From Vineibacter terrae (GTDB lineage: Bacteria > Pseudomonadota > Alphaproteobacteria > Reyranellales > Reyranellaceae), in the NCBI RefSeq assembly GCF_008039615.1, contig NZ_VDUZ01000042.1:1-64000 (forward strand): a stretch of DNA of 64,000 nucleotides, read 5' to 3'. The notes beneath the pieces were generated by a model that was not told the DNA's origin, did no database searches, and saw only the letters and a program-made list of their open reading frames with translations. The translations under genes and the position numbers were made by a program. Positions 1 through 8,641 of the stretch are shown piece by piece; within the stretch, counting starts at the first letter, position 1, and each line of letters begins with the position of its first letter.

Positions 1-97
1 ATCCCGGCGTCGGCTCGCTGATCTACACCGCCATCCTGCAGGGCGACTACAACCTGCTGATGGGCACGGTGTCGCTGTCGATCGTCGCCGTCGCCAC
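1..97 (+). pseudogene. C-terminal fragment of a DppB-type ABC permease at the window edge
   Basis: Reading the plus strand from position 3 gives a peptide beginning PGVGSLIYTAILQGDYNLLM, followed by a hydrophobic stretch. This is the conserved region near the C-terminus of peptide/nickel (DppB/OppB-like) ABC permeases, which normally continues for another 20 or so residues to a DLLY..DPR motif. Here family-like sequence stops near base 97, and the frame runs on as antisense of the membrane-fusion gene. The 5' part lies outside the window. It is therefore either a truncated gene at a rearrangement or an assembly junction. Confidence 0.55.
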
Positions 98-1213
98 CGG
101 ACCACCCAGGCCGACCGAGCGGGCGAGGGTGGCCCATAGCTCGCCGAACGAACGCACATGCCCGGTGTCGATCTCAACCAGCGCGCTCATGCCGACCCGC
201 AGCGGCGGATCGCCGGGCTCGCGGCGCACCTCGACCCGCACGGGGATGCGCTGCACCACCTTGACCCAGTTGCCCGACGCGTTCTGCGGCGGCAGCACGG
301 CGAACTCGGCGCCCGTCGCCTGGGCGATGCTCACCACGGTGCCGCGCCAGACGCGATCGGGGTAGGTGTCGATATGCACCCTCGCGGATTGCCCCGGCCG
401 CACGCGTGTCAGATCGGTCTCCTTGAAGTTGGCCTCGACCCACAGGCCGTCATCGGCCACCACCGTCATCACCGCCGTCCCGGCCAGGGCGTGCGTGCCC
501 ACGGTCGGCTTGCGCGCCGTGATGCCGTCGATCGGCGCCTCGATGCGCGTGCGGCGCAGGTTCAGCGCCGCCTCGTCGCGGGCCGCCCGGCTCTGCTTCA
601 CGCGCGGGTGGTCGTCGGTATGGATCTTGGGATCGCCGGCCAGCCCCGCCTCCAGCCGCATCAGCTCCTCGTTCAGCATGGCGATGCGCTGGCGCGCCAG
701 ATCGAGGTCGCGCCGGGCTTCGTCAAGGCGCTGGCTGGAGACCACCTTGCGCTGGGCCAGCTCGTTCTGGCGCTCGAAGTCGGTGGCGGCGAATGTCTCC
801 TGGCTTTTGGCGGCCTTGATCTCCTCGCGCTTCTGCCGGTAGCTGGCGCGCAGCCCGCGCACATCCGCCCGCACGGTCTCCAGCTCCGACTCGGCCCGCG
901 CCAGCGCCAGCCGGTAGGGCTCGTCCTGGATGCGGAACAGGAGATCCCCGCGCGAGACGCGCTGGTTCTCGACTACGGCGACCTCGACGACGACGCCCGG
1001 AACCTCCGGTGCGATCAGGACGCGGTCGCCTTTGACGTAGGCGTTGTCGGTGCTGACGTGGCGGCCGGCCATGAGCCAGAACGCAACCCCGACGACAGCC
1101 GCCAGAACCGGCAGCGCCCACATGAAGCCGCGGGCGACCGCCCGGCGGCTTGGCCGCAGCCGTGGCGGCGGCGCCTGCGCTTGCCCTGGATGGGTTTCGA
1201 CTGTGTCGCGCAT
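47..1213 (-). CDS. HlyD/EmrA-family membrane fusion protein (periplasmic adaptor), C-terminus altered by a junction
   Basis: Predicted 388-residue periplasmic adaptor for a tripartite efflux system. A short basic cytoplasmic tail is followed by one membrane segment (about residues 29-48). Next comes an EmrA-like lipoyl/barrel entry (STDNAYVKGD, then APEVPGVV at about 68), a long alpha-helical hairpin (about 95-195), the second lipoyl half (RIEAPIDGI) and a beta-barrel with the family motif GLWVEANFKETDL. Such proteins couple an MFS (EmrB) or ABC pump to an outer-membrane channel. The usual downstream emrB is not present: the last 15 or so codons are antisense to an ABC-permease fragment, so the natural C-terminus may be lost. 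The ATG at 1213 has only a weak purine-rich site upstream. Confidence 0.8.
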   Translation of the reverse strand: MRDTVETHPGQAQAPPPRLRPSRRAVARGFMWALPVLAAVVGVAFWLMAGRHVSTDNAYVKGDRVLIAPEVPGVVVEVAVVENQRVSRGDLLFRIQDEPYRLALARAESELETVRADVRGLRASYRQKREEIKAAKSQETFAATDFERQNELAQRKVVSSQRLDEARRDLDLARQRIAMLNEELMRLEAGLAGDPKIHTDDHPRVKQSRAARDEAALNLRRTRIEAPIDGITARKPTVGTHALAGTAVMTVVADDGLWVEANFKETDLTRVRPGQSARVHIDTYPDRVWRGTVVSIAQATGAEFAVLPPQNASGNWVKVVQRIPVRVEVRREPGDPPLRVGMSALVEIDTGHVRSFGELWATLARSVGLGGPVATATIDSDTVPISRL

Positions 1214-1375
1214 CCCCTACCGTCTGCGGCCGCTTGCCGGCCACGCCGTCGCTGCGGCGGAGATTCCGTCGCCTCCCTGAAACAACTATTTTGCCCGATC
1301 TTGAGCCATGCGTCGCGGACTTTGATAAGCCTCCCGGGCATGGCTGCAATGGTTCGAAGGCGCAGCATCCGGGCG

Positions 1376-1511
1376 GGGCTTTCGCTTACGACCCTACCGT
1401 CATCCCGAGCGCAGCGAGGGATCTCCCGCGAATGGCGCACCGTGCGCCGTACCGCAGGAGATCCCTCGCTGGCGCTCGGGATGACAGCGAGGTCATAAGC
1501 GAAATGCCCGC
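1376..1511. repeat. Palindromic intergenic repeat (GTCATCCCGAGCG family)
   Basis: The 332-base gap between the adaptor gene and cimA holds an imperfect palindrome. A core of about 87 bases runs from GTCATCCCGAGCG at 1399 to its complement CGCTCGGGATGAC ending at 1485. It is extended outwards by a second matched pair containing TTTCGCTTA (from 1381) and TAAGCGAAA (from 1496). A related copy with the same GGCGCAC centre lies at 35991-36092. The transcript would form a long hairpin. It is probably a REP/MITE-like element that also ends transcription; no gene is seen in the rest of the gap. Confidence 0.75.
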
Positions 1512-1545
1512 GCCTTCGTACACGACAGCCCTGTTCCGGCCGGCT

Positions 1546-3147
1546 TCACACCGCCGGCGTCGCGCCGTCGCGGAACAGCTTGTAGGTGATGGCGTCGTAG
1601 AGCGCGTTGTACGACGCATCGATGATGTTGGGCGACACCCCGATGGTGGTCCAGCGCTGCCCGTGGCCGTCGGCGCTCTCGATCATGACCCGGGTGATGG
1701 CGGCGGTGCCGCCCGCCGAGTCCAGGATGCGCACCTTGAAGTCGATCAGGCGCATGTCGACGAGTTCGGCGTAGTGCGGCAGCAGCGCCTTGCGCAGGGC
1801 CGAGTCCAGGGCGTTGACCGGGCCGTTGCCCTCGCCCACCTCCATCACCCGATGCTTGGCGACGTCGAGCTTCACCGTGGCCTCGGACAGGGTGATCAGC
1901 TCGCCCCGGGCATTCCAGCGGCGCTCGGCCAGCACGCGGAAGCTCTGCAGCACGAAGTAGTCGGGCACGGTATGCAGCTCGCGCCGGGCCAGCAGCTCGA
2001 ACGAAGCATCGGCGCCGTCATAGGCGTAGCCGTTGGCTTCGCGCTCCTTGACGATCTCCAGCAGCCGCATCACGTCGGGGCTCCTGGGATCGATCTCCAG
2101 GCCGATCTGCCGGAAGCGCGCCATCACGTTGGAGCGGCCGGCCTGGTCGGACACGACGATGATGCGCTCGTTGCCGACCACCGCCGGATCGATATGCTCG
2201 TAGGTGCGCGGGTCCTTCTCGACGGCGCTGACATGCAGGCCGCCCTTGTGCGCAAAAGCACGCGAGCCGACATAGGCGGCGCTGCGGTTGGGCACCAGGT
2301 TCAGACGGTCGTCGAGCAGCCGCGACAGGTGGGTGAGCTTGGCCAGGTTCTCCGCCGGGATGCCGGTGTCATAGCCCATCTTCAGCATGAGGCTGGGGAT
2401 GAGCGCGATCATGTTGGCATTGCCGCAGCGCTCGCCCAGGCCGTTGATGGTGCCCTGCACCTGGCGGGCGCCGACACGCACGGCGGCGAGTGAATTGGCG
2501 ACCGCGTTCTCGGTGTCGTTGTGGCAATGGATGCCAATCGACGTGCCGGGAATCTCGGCGCAGACCTCACCCACGATGCGCTCGATGTCGTGCGGCAAGG
2601 TGCCGCCGTTGGTGTCGCACAGCACCAGCCAGCGCGCGCCGGCCCGCAGCGCCTCGCGCAGGCAGGTCATGGCGTAGTCGCGGTTGGCCTTGTAGCCGTC
2701 GAAGAAATGCTCGGCGTCGAACATCACCTCGTCGACCCGCGTCCTGGCCACCGCCACCGAGTCGGCGATCATGTCGATATACTCGGTGCGGCCCAGCTCC
2801 AGCGCGACATCGACATGGAAATCCCAGGTCTTGCCCACCATGCAGACGGTGCGCGCCTGGGTCGACAGAATGGCGTTGAGCCCGGGATCGTTGGCGGCGC
2901 TGCGGCCGGCGCGCCGGGTCATGCCGAAGGCGACGAACCTGGCGCGGTTGAACGCCGGCGGTGCGGCGAAGAAGCGGTCGTCGGTCGGATTCGCACCGGG
3001 CCAGCCGCCCTCGATGTAGTCGATGCCGATTCGGTCCAGCTCGATCGCGATGGCCGTCTTGTCGGCGACGGAAAAGTCGACGCCCTGGGTCTGGGCGCCG
3101 TCACGCAGCGTGGTATCGAACAGGTAGACGCGATTGTCGGCAGTCAT
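1546..3147 (-). CDS. cimA: Citramalate synthase (CimA), LeuA-like
   Basis: 533 residues, the usual CimA size. It condenses pyruvate with acetyl-CoA to (R)-citramalate, the entry to the threonine-independent isoleucine pathway. The N-terminal HMGL/TIM-barrel domain begins with FDTTLRDGAQTQG (catalytic Arg-Asp). It later has GIHCHNDTENAVANSLAAV, with the metal-binding His-x-His, and TINGLGERCGNANM. The C-terminal part matches the LeuA dimerisation/allosteric domain. The ATG at 3147 is chosen because GGAG sits 7 bases upstream; an upstream extension to 3198 has no such site. It follows the hpf-like gene by 47 bases on the same strand. LeuA, the related leucine-pathway enzyme, is at 61 kb. Confidence 0.93.
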   Translation of the reverse strand: MTADNRVYLFDTTLRDGAQTQGVDFSVADKTAIAIELDRIGIDYIEGGWPGANPTDDRFFAAPPAFNRARFVAFGMTRRAGRSAANDPGLNAILSTQARTVCMVGKTWDFHVDVALELGRTEYIDMIADSVAVARTRVDEVMFDAEHFFDGYKANRDYAMTCLREALRAGARWLVLCDTNGGTLPHDIERIVGEVCAEIPGTSIGIHCHNDTENAVANSLAAVRVGARQVQGTINGLGERCGNANMIALIPSLMLKMGYDTGIPAENLAKLTHLSRLLDDRLNLVPNRSAAYVGSRAFAHKGGLHVSAVEKDPRTYEHIDPAVVGNERIIVVSDQAGRSNVMARFRQIGLEIDPRSPDVMRLLEIVKEREANGYAYDGADASFELLARRELHTVPDYFVLQSFRVLAERRWNARGELITLSEATVKLDVAKHRVMEVGEGNGPVNALDSALRKALLPHYAELVDMRLIDFKVRILDSAGGTAAITRVMIESADGHGQRWTTIGVSPNIIDASYNALYDAITYKLFRDGATPAV

Positions 3148-3194
3148 CAGAAGCTCCGGTGAACAGGGCTTCTTGCCGCCCGGCCCGCCGGCCG

Positions 3195-3755
3195 TCAACC
3201 GCTCTCCTGCTTCATCCGGGCCACGCGGGCATGCACGCGATAGTCGCCCTCATGCGCCTCGTAGCTGACCTGGGCGCCTTTCTGCAGGGCCTCGAACTCG
3301 CCGGGTTGCATGCTGCTGCGGTCGAAATGGATCTCATCACCCGTGGCGGCCGTGATCAGGCCGTAGCCGTCCTCGGGATAGAGTCCGGTCACGGTCCCGA
3401 CACCCTGCTCGTCGTGCGCCTTGACCTCGCCCCGCAGCAGCCCCGTCTGGTCCTGCAGCTGTCGGCGCGCGGTCCGGAAGGCTTCATGAATGGCCACATT
3501 GGGGTCGGCCAGCTGCTTGCGCTCCGGCGGCTGGCGGCTCACCACCACGCCGCGCTGACCCGGCATTTCGATATGGATACGGACGCTGAACAGGCCGCCC
3601 TTGGCCTGCCGGCCATCCGGGGCGCGCACCACCACACGACATGACGTGCCCCGACCGAAGAATCGCTCCAACCGGTTGATTTCTCGCTCGATGCGCGATT
3701 GCACAAACTCTGAAGATTCCATGTTCTCGAAGACGATGGTTGGCACAGTTTCCAT
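3195..3755 (-). CDS. HPF/RaiA-type ribosome-associated protein fused to a cold-shock-like domain
   Basis: 186 residues. The N-terminal half (about 1-105) matches the S30AE/HPF ribosome hibernation domain: a short beta strand with IVFENMESSEFVQSRIERE, then RLERFFGRGTSCRVVV. The C-terminal part (about 120-183, from GTVTGLYPEDGYGLITA to EIHFDRSS) has the layout of a cold-shock OB-fold. Its RNP motifs are degenerate: GYGLI replaces GFGFI and EIHFD replaces VFVH. It should bind ribosomes and probably RNA. The ATG at 3755 has GGAG upstream. It lies just upstream of cimA on the same strand and may share its transcript. Confidence 0.85.
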   Translation of the reverse strand: METVPTIVFENMESSEFVQSRIEREINRLERFFGRGTSCRVVVRAPDGRQAKGGLFSVRIHIEMPGQRGVVVSRQPPERKQLADPNVAIHEAFRTARRQLQDQTGLLRGEVKAHDEQGVGTVTGLYPEDGYGLITAATGDEIHFDRSSMQPGEFEALQKGAQVSYEAHEGDYRVHARVARMKQESG

Positions 3756-3767
3756 CACGCTCTCCGC

Positions 3768-4015
3768 GACCACTACGCCTTTTGGCCAACGACGAGCGAG
3801 CGCCGGTGTTCCGCGCCGGGGTGGCACGGTTTTGCGGCATAGCCGAGTTCGCGCGCCACCTGCCGACAGTGGGCGCCGAGGTCATCAACGGTCCCAAGGA
3901 CGTGCCCACCGGCCAGAACATGCTCGTGCGCCATCCCGACGGCACGCTGGTCGAGTATGTCGAGCACCGGCACAAGCACCCGGCGGGCCGCCTGGCCGAG
4001 CCCGGCGGCGACTAG
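3768..4015 (+). pseudogene. 3' remnant of a VOC/glyoxalase-family gene
   Basis: The frame from FARHLPTVGAEVINGPKD to RHPDGTLVEYVEH is a typical C-terminal half of a VOC (glyoxalase/bleomycin resistance) protein, including the final metal-ligand strand LVEYVE. There is no N-terminal half. Upstream, DHYAF in one frame continues as LANDERAPVFRAGV in the next, which suggests a single-base frameshift at about 3782. The 5' end overlaps the start of the divergent hpf-like gene. It looks like a decaying gene fragment rather than a functional ORF. Confidence 0.6.
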
Positions 4016-4173
4016 CGGTTGTCGCCACGTGGCCGTGCCCTGGCAGCGCTGCAGGCGGACAGTGAATAGACGCTCGCCCTGCCCCCGATGGCGCCGTTGC
4101 GCGCCTTGAACGGCCGGCGCTTTGTCGCCATTGTCAGCCGGATACAGGCACCCGCCTGCAGGAGAATTCCGCC

Positions 4174-5577
4174 ATGGCCCTGGCCGCCGCGGTGCATCCG
4201 CCGCATATCGACGAGACCATTGCCGAGCTGAAGGCCATTTTCGGCGACCGTCTCAGCACTGCCGCTGCCGTGCGCGAGCAGCACGGCAAGGACATCAGCT
4301 ACCACGAGGCCCATCTGCCGGACGCCGTGGTGTTCGCCGAGTCGACGGCGGAAGTGCAGAAGGTCGTGCAGATCTGCGCCCGCTACCGCACGCCGATCAT
4401 CGCCTTCGGCACCGGCACGTCGCTGGAAGGGCACATCTCGGCGCCGCAGGGCGGCATCTCGGTCGATGTCAGCCGCATGAACCAGGTGCTGCAGGTCAAC
4501 GAGGCCGACCTCGACGTCGTGGTGCAGCCGGGCGTCACGCGCAAGCAGCTCAACGAGTACATCCGGGCCACCGGCCTGTTCTTCCCCATCGATCCCGGCG
4601 CCGACGCCTCGATCGGCGGCATGACCAGCACCCGCGCCTCGGGCACCAACGCGGTGCGCTACGGCACCATGCGCGAGAACGTGCTGGCGCTGCAGGTGGT
4701 GACTGCGGACGGCCGGATCATGCGGCTGGGCCGGCGCGCGCGCAAATCGGCGGCCGGCTACGACCTCGTGAAGCTGTTCGTCGGCTCGGAAGGCACGCTG
4801 GGCATCATCACCGAGATCACGCTGCGGCTCTACGGCATCCCCGAGGCGATGGCGGCGGCGACCTGCGCCTTCGAAAGCCTGGAGGGCGCCGTTAACACCG
4901 TGATCCAGACCATCCAGTCGGGCGTGCCGATCGCGCGCATCGAGCTGCTGGACGACATCCAGGTCGACTCGGTGAACCGCTATTCCAAGATGAGCCTGCC
5001 GGTCAAGAACACGCTGTTCCTCGAGTTCCATGGCACCGAAGCCAGCGTCAAGGAGCAGGCCGAGATGGTCCAGGCCATCGCCAGCGACAATGGCGGCGGC
5101 AGCTTCGCCTTCACCACCCAGGCCGAGGAGCGCACCCGGATGTGGCAGGCGCGCCATGACGCTGCCTGGGCCAACAAGGCGCTGAAGGCCGGCTGGGGCA
5201 TGTGGGCCACCGATGTCTGCGTGCCGATCTCGCGGCTGGCCGAATGCATCCTCGCCACCAAGAACGACATCGTGGCGCTGGACCTGGTGGCGCCGATCGT
5301 CGGCCATGTCGGCGACGGCAACTTCCACCTCACCATCATGGTCGACCCCGACGACCCGACATGCCTGAAGCGGGCCGACGCGCTCAACGACCGCATGGTG
5401 GCGCGGGCGCTCGAGCTGGGCGGTACCTGCACCGGCGAGCACGGCGTCGGGCTGGGCAAGATCAAGTACCTCTATGCCGAGCATGGCGAGTCGGTGAGCC
5501 TGATGCGCGCCGTCAAGCGGGCCATCGACCCCGACAACATCATGAACCCCGGCAAGATCTTCGGGCCGTTGAACTGA
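4174..5577 (+). CDS. FAD-binding oxidase, D-lactate dehydrogenase (cytochrome)/GlcD type
   Basis: 467 residues, full length for the D-lactate dehydrogenase (LDHD/Dld1)/GlcD family of FAD-linked 2-hydroxyacid dehydrogenases. The PCMH FAD-binding domain contains TPIIAFGTGTSLEGH (about 73-87), PGADASIGGM and GSEGTLGIITEITLRLYG. The C-terminal cap has the metal and substrate motif GHVGDGNFH and the hallmark GTCTGEHGVGLGKIKYL, and ends in MNPGKIF. It should oxidise D-lactate or a similar 2-hydroxy acid and pass electrons to cytochrome c or quinone. The start has AGGAG 8 bases upstream. The gene stands alone between the VOC remnant and a large repeat, so the exact substrate is open. Confidence 0.88.
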   Translation: MALAAAVHPPHIDETIAELKAIFGDRLSTAAAVREQHGKDISYHEAHLPDAVVFAESTAEVQKVVQICARYRTPIIAFGTGTSLEGHISAPQGGISVDVSRMNQVLQVNEADLDVVVQPGVTRKQLNEYIRATGLFFPIDPGADASIGGMTSTRASGTNAVRYGTMRENVLALQVVTADGRIMRLGRRARKSAAGYDLVKLFVGSEGTLGIITEITLRLYGIPEAMAAATCAFESLEGAVNTVIQTIQSGVPIARIELLDDIQVDSVNRYSKMSLPVKNTLFLEFHGTEASVKEQAEMVQAIASDNGGGSFAFTTQAEERTRMWQARHDAAWANKALKAGWGMWATDVCVPISRLAECILATKNDIVALDLVAPIVGHVGDGNFHLTIMVDPDDPTCLKRADALNDRMVARALELGGTCTGEHGVGLGKIKYLYAEHGESVSLMRAVKRAIDPDNIMNPGKIFGPLN

Positions 5578-5611
5578 GATCTCCTGCTGTCATCCCGAGA
5601 GTATGTGATGT

Positions 5612-5894
5612 CCTTCCCCCGGAGGGCAGGGATACCGCGCTTGGATTTCGATTACCTTTCCCCGCAAGCGGCAGGGCTGTCCGGGGAAAATGTCCGCTAG
5701 AATCTAGCACTTTTCGCTACAACAACGCTTCATGGTGAGCTTGTCGAACCATGAAGCGTCTCGCACCAGCCGTCGTGCGCGGCCTTCATGGTTCGACAAG
5801 CTCACCATGAAGGCTTTTTCCCCGGACAGCCCTGCCGCTTGCGGGGGAAGGTAATCGAAATCCACATGCGATTGCCCTGCCCTCGGTGGGAAGG
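5612..5894. repeat. Nested long inverted repeat (MITE-like), about 283 bases
   Basis: The gap between the dehydrogenase and nasA contains two matched arms of about 79 bases, 5612-5690 and 5816-5894. They are near-complementary along their whole length (for example TTACCTTTCCCCGCAAGCGG against CCGCTTGCGGGGGAAGGTAA). Inside sits a second perfect 29-base pair, 5728-5756 and 5784-5812, carrying CTTCATGG and CCATGAAG ends. There is no coding capacity. It is consistent with a non-autonomous mobile element; the structure would also block read-through between the convergent genes on either side. Confidence 0.8.
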
Positions 5895-5935
5895 ATAAGG
5901 ATAAAGTCACACGCTCCGGGCGCTGCGAGCGAAGA

Positions 5936-8620
5936 TCAGGCTACCCCGGCCAGCAAGGCGCGCAGCTCGGGCAGGCACGAGCCGCAATTGGTGCCGGCCC
6001 TGAGGCGCTCGCCCAGGGCACGCGTGGTGCGGCAGCCCGTGGCGATCGCCTTTTCGATCGCGTCGCGGCCGACGCCGTGGCAGGCGCAGACGGCGGGCCC
6101 CAGGTCGGCGCTTCGTCCGGGATCGCGTCCGGCCAGCACCGAACGCCGCTGGCCCGGCGTGATACGGGCTTCGCTGAACAGGGCCGCCGGGCCGATGCGT
6201 GATGGCAAGCCGGCCGCATCCGGCGCGATGTACATCGCAAGCTGCAGCTGACCGCCATGCAGCAGCGCGGCGCGGTAGCGGCCGATGGCAGGGTCGCGAT
6301 AGAGCAGCCATTCGGCCTCTGTCACGGCAGCGGTCGCCAGCGCCTCGAGGCGCTCCCACGCCGCCACGGGGGCCTCGGGGCCGGCCAGCTCGTAGCGCCA
6401 ATGGCCGGCGCCGCGCACGGCAACCCAGTAGCCGCGGCAATCGAACGCCAAAGGCTGCCGCGACAGCACGAAGCCCTGCCATCGCGTGGCCACGGCGCTG
6501 ACGCGCACCGGCGTCGCCTTCAGCTCGGGCTGGCCGGAAATGGGATCGGCCTGCGGATTGACCACCTCGTTCACGCGGCCGGCGGCGCTCAACACGCCGG
6601 TCCAGTGCATGGGCGCGAAAACCGTGCCCGGCCGCTGCTCGGCGGTCGTCTGCACGCGCATAACGGCGGCACCCCACCGGCTTTCGATGTGCGCCAGCCC
6701 GTCATCGGCAAGCCCGAACCGTGCCGCATCGTCGGGGTGCACGGCGAGCAGCGGCACCGGACGATGCGCCGAAAGACGCGGCGTGCGTCCGGTGCGTGTC
6801 ATGGTATGCCACTGGTCGCGATAGCGGCCGGTATTCAAGACCAGAGGGAAGGCCTCGGTCGCGGCATGGCACGGCGGCCGCGGCGTGACGGCGACGAACC
6901 GTCCGCGGCGATCGGGTGTGTGGAAGCTGCCGTCGCCGAACAGCCGTTGCTGCAAACCTGACTCGCCGGCGCGCCACGGCCATTGAAACGGCTCGAGCCC
7001 GTCGTACAGCGACGCCGGAATATCCGCCACGGCACCGATATCGAACGCGCGTGCACCATCGTTCTCGAAAGCCGACAGCCGCGCATGCTCACGGAAGATA
7101 TCGGCCGGGCCGTGATAGTCGAAGGCTTCGGCGTAGCCCAGGCGGCGGCCGATCTGACTCAGCGCCCACCAGTCCGGCCGCGCCAGGCCCGGCGCCGGCC
7201 GGAGCGGACGCTGGCGCGAGATCCGGCGCTCCGAGTTCGTGACAGTGCCGTCCTTCTCGCCCCAGGCGGCGGCAGGCAGCAGCACATGCGCAAGGCGCGC
7301 GGTATCGGTGTCGCGCACGAAGTCGGAAACGACAACGAAATCGCAAGCCTGCAACGCGCGCACGACCTGGCCGGCATCGGGCATGCTGACCGCCGGGTTG
7401 GTGGCCATCACCCAGACGGCTTTGATCTCGCCGGTCCCGATGGCACGGAACAGGTCGATGGCCTTATGGCCGGCGCCGGTCGCCAGATGCGGTGCCTGCC
7501 AGAAGCGGCGTACGCGGTCGATCGCGACGGGATCGTCATAGTCCATATGCGCGGCGAGCTGGTTGGCGAGCGCGCCGACCTCTCGGCCGCCCATGGCGTT
7601 GGGTTGGCCGGTGACGGAGAACGGCCCCATCCCGGGCCGCCCGATACGGCCCGTGAGCAAATGGGTGTTGATGATGGCATTGACCTTGTCGGTGCCGGCC
7701 GACGACTGGTTCACGCCCTGGGAGTAGACGGTGACGGTCCTTTCGGACTGTGCCACCCAGGCGTAGAGCCGCGCCACGTCTGCCGCCGGCAGGCCGCACC
7801 ACCGCGCCACGGCTGCGACGTCCGGCGTCGCCGCGCGGGCGGCCGCCAGCGCGGCATCGAGTCCGACCGTGTGCCGGTCGACGAACCGGCGGTCGACGAC
7901 GCCGGTATCGTGCAGATGCAGCAGCAGTCCGTTGAACAATGCCACGTCGCTGCCGGCGGCCAGCGGCAGGTGCAGATCGGCGATGTCGCAGGTGGCCGTA
8001 CGCCGCGGGTCGACGACCACGACCCGCATGTCCGGCCGCGCCTCGCGGGCCGCGGCGATGCGCTGGAACAGCACGGGGTGGCACCAGGCGAGGTTCGAGC
8101 CGACCAGGACGACGAGATCGGCCAGCTCGAGGTCCTCATAGGTTCCCGGCACGGTGTCGCTGCCGAAAGCGCGCCGGTGGCCGGCGACCGAGGACGCCAT
8201 GCACAGCCGCGAATTGGTATCGAGGTGGCGCGAGCCGATGAACCCCTTCAGCAGCTTGTTGGCGACGTAGTAGTCCTCGGTCAGGAGCTGGCCGGACACA
8301 TAGAAGGCGATGGCGTCGGGACCATGCGCCGCTGCGATCGCCGCGAAGCGGTTTGCCACGTGGTCGAGCGCCTCGTCCCAGCCGGCCGGGCGGCCGCCGA
8401 TCACCGGCGCCAGCAGACGGCCCTCCAGGCCCAGAGTCTCACCGAGCGCCGAGCCCTTGGAGCACAGCCGGCCGAAATTCGCCGGGTGTGCCGGATCACC
8501 CGCAACCGTCGCGCCCCCTTGCCCGTCGCTGCTCGCCAGCACGCCGCAGCCGACGCCGCAATAGGCGCACGTCGTGCGCACGATATCGCGGGCTTCTCGC
8601 GCGAGTGGCAGCACGGTCAT
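5936..8620 (-). CDS. nasA: Assimilatory nitrate reductase, molybdopterin subunit with C-terminal BFD-type [2Fe-2S] domain
   Basis: 894 residues. Reduces nitrate to nitrite in the cytoplasm. The N-terminal [4Fe-4S] ligands are C18, C21, C25 and C53 (CAYCGVGC, then LCSKG). The body is a DMSO-reductase-family bis-MGD enzyme with GVNQSSAGTDKVNAIINTHL, GRIGRPGMGPFSVTGQPNAM and MATNPAVSMPD, characteristic of the Nas/Nar-B branch. There is no signal peptide. The last 50 residues form a BFD-like [2Fe-2S] domain (CACHGVG, later TNCGSC), the usual entry point for electrons from the FAD subunit encoded just upstream. It is the last gene of the nasS-to-nasA operon, 21 bases after the FAD subunit. Confidence 0.95.
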   Translation of the reverse strand: MTVLPLAREARDIVRTTCAYCGVGCGVLASSDGQGGATVAGDPAHPANFGRLCSKGSALGETLGLEGRLLAPVIGGRPAGWDEALDHVANRFAAIAAAHGPDAIAFYVSGQLLTEDYYVANKLLKGFIGSRHLDTNSRLCMASSVAGHRRAFGSDTVPGTYEDLELADLVVLVGSNLAWCHPVLFQRIAAAREARPDMRVVVVDPRRTATCDIADLHLPLAAGSDVALFNGLLLHLHDTGVVDRRFVDRHTVGLDAALAAARAATPDVAAVARWCGLPAADVARLYAWVAQSERTVTVYSQGVNQSSAGTDKVNAIINTHLLTGRIGRPGMGPFSVTGQPNAMGGREVGALANQLAAHMDYDDPVAIDRVRRFWQAPHLATGAGHKAIDLFRAIGTGEIKAVWVMATNPAVSMPDAGQVVRALQACDFVVVSDFVRDTDTARLAHVLLPAAAWGEKDGTVTNSERRISRQRPLRPAPGLARPDWWALSQIGRRLGYAEAFDYHGPADIFREHARLSAFENDGARAFDIGAVADIPASLYDGLEPFQWPWRAGESGLQQRLFGDGSFHTPDRRGRFVAVTPRPPCHAATEAFPLVLNTGRYRDQWHTMTRTGRTPRLSAHRPVPLLAVHPDDAARFGLADDGLAHIESRWGAAVMRVQTTAEQRPGTVFAPMHWTGVLSAAGRVNEVVNPQADPISGQPELKATPVRVSAVATRWQGFVLSRQPLAFDCRGYWVAVRGAGHWRYELAGPEAPVAAWERLEALATAAVTEAEWLLYRDPAIGRYRAALLHGGQLQLAMYIAPDAAGLPSRIGPAALFSEARITPGQRRSVLAGRDPGRSADLGPAVCACHGVGRDAIEKAIATGCRTTRALGERLRAGTNCGSCLPELRALLAGVA

Positions 8621-8641
8621 CGGCCCCGGGCGGCGGCCTGG

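Noticed and set aside
3821-3837. TGGCACGGTTTTGC as a further sigma-54 promoter
   Set aside because: GG and GC are 9, not 10, bases apart, and it lies inside the VOC remnant facing no suitable gene.
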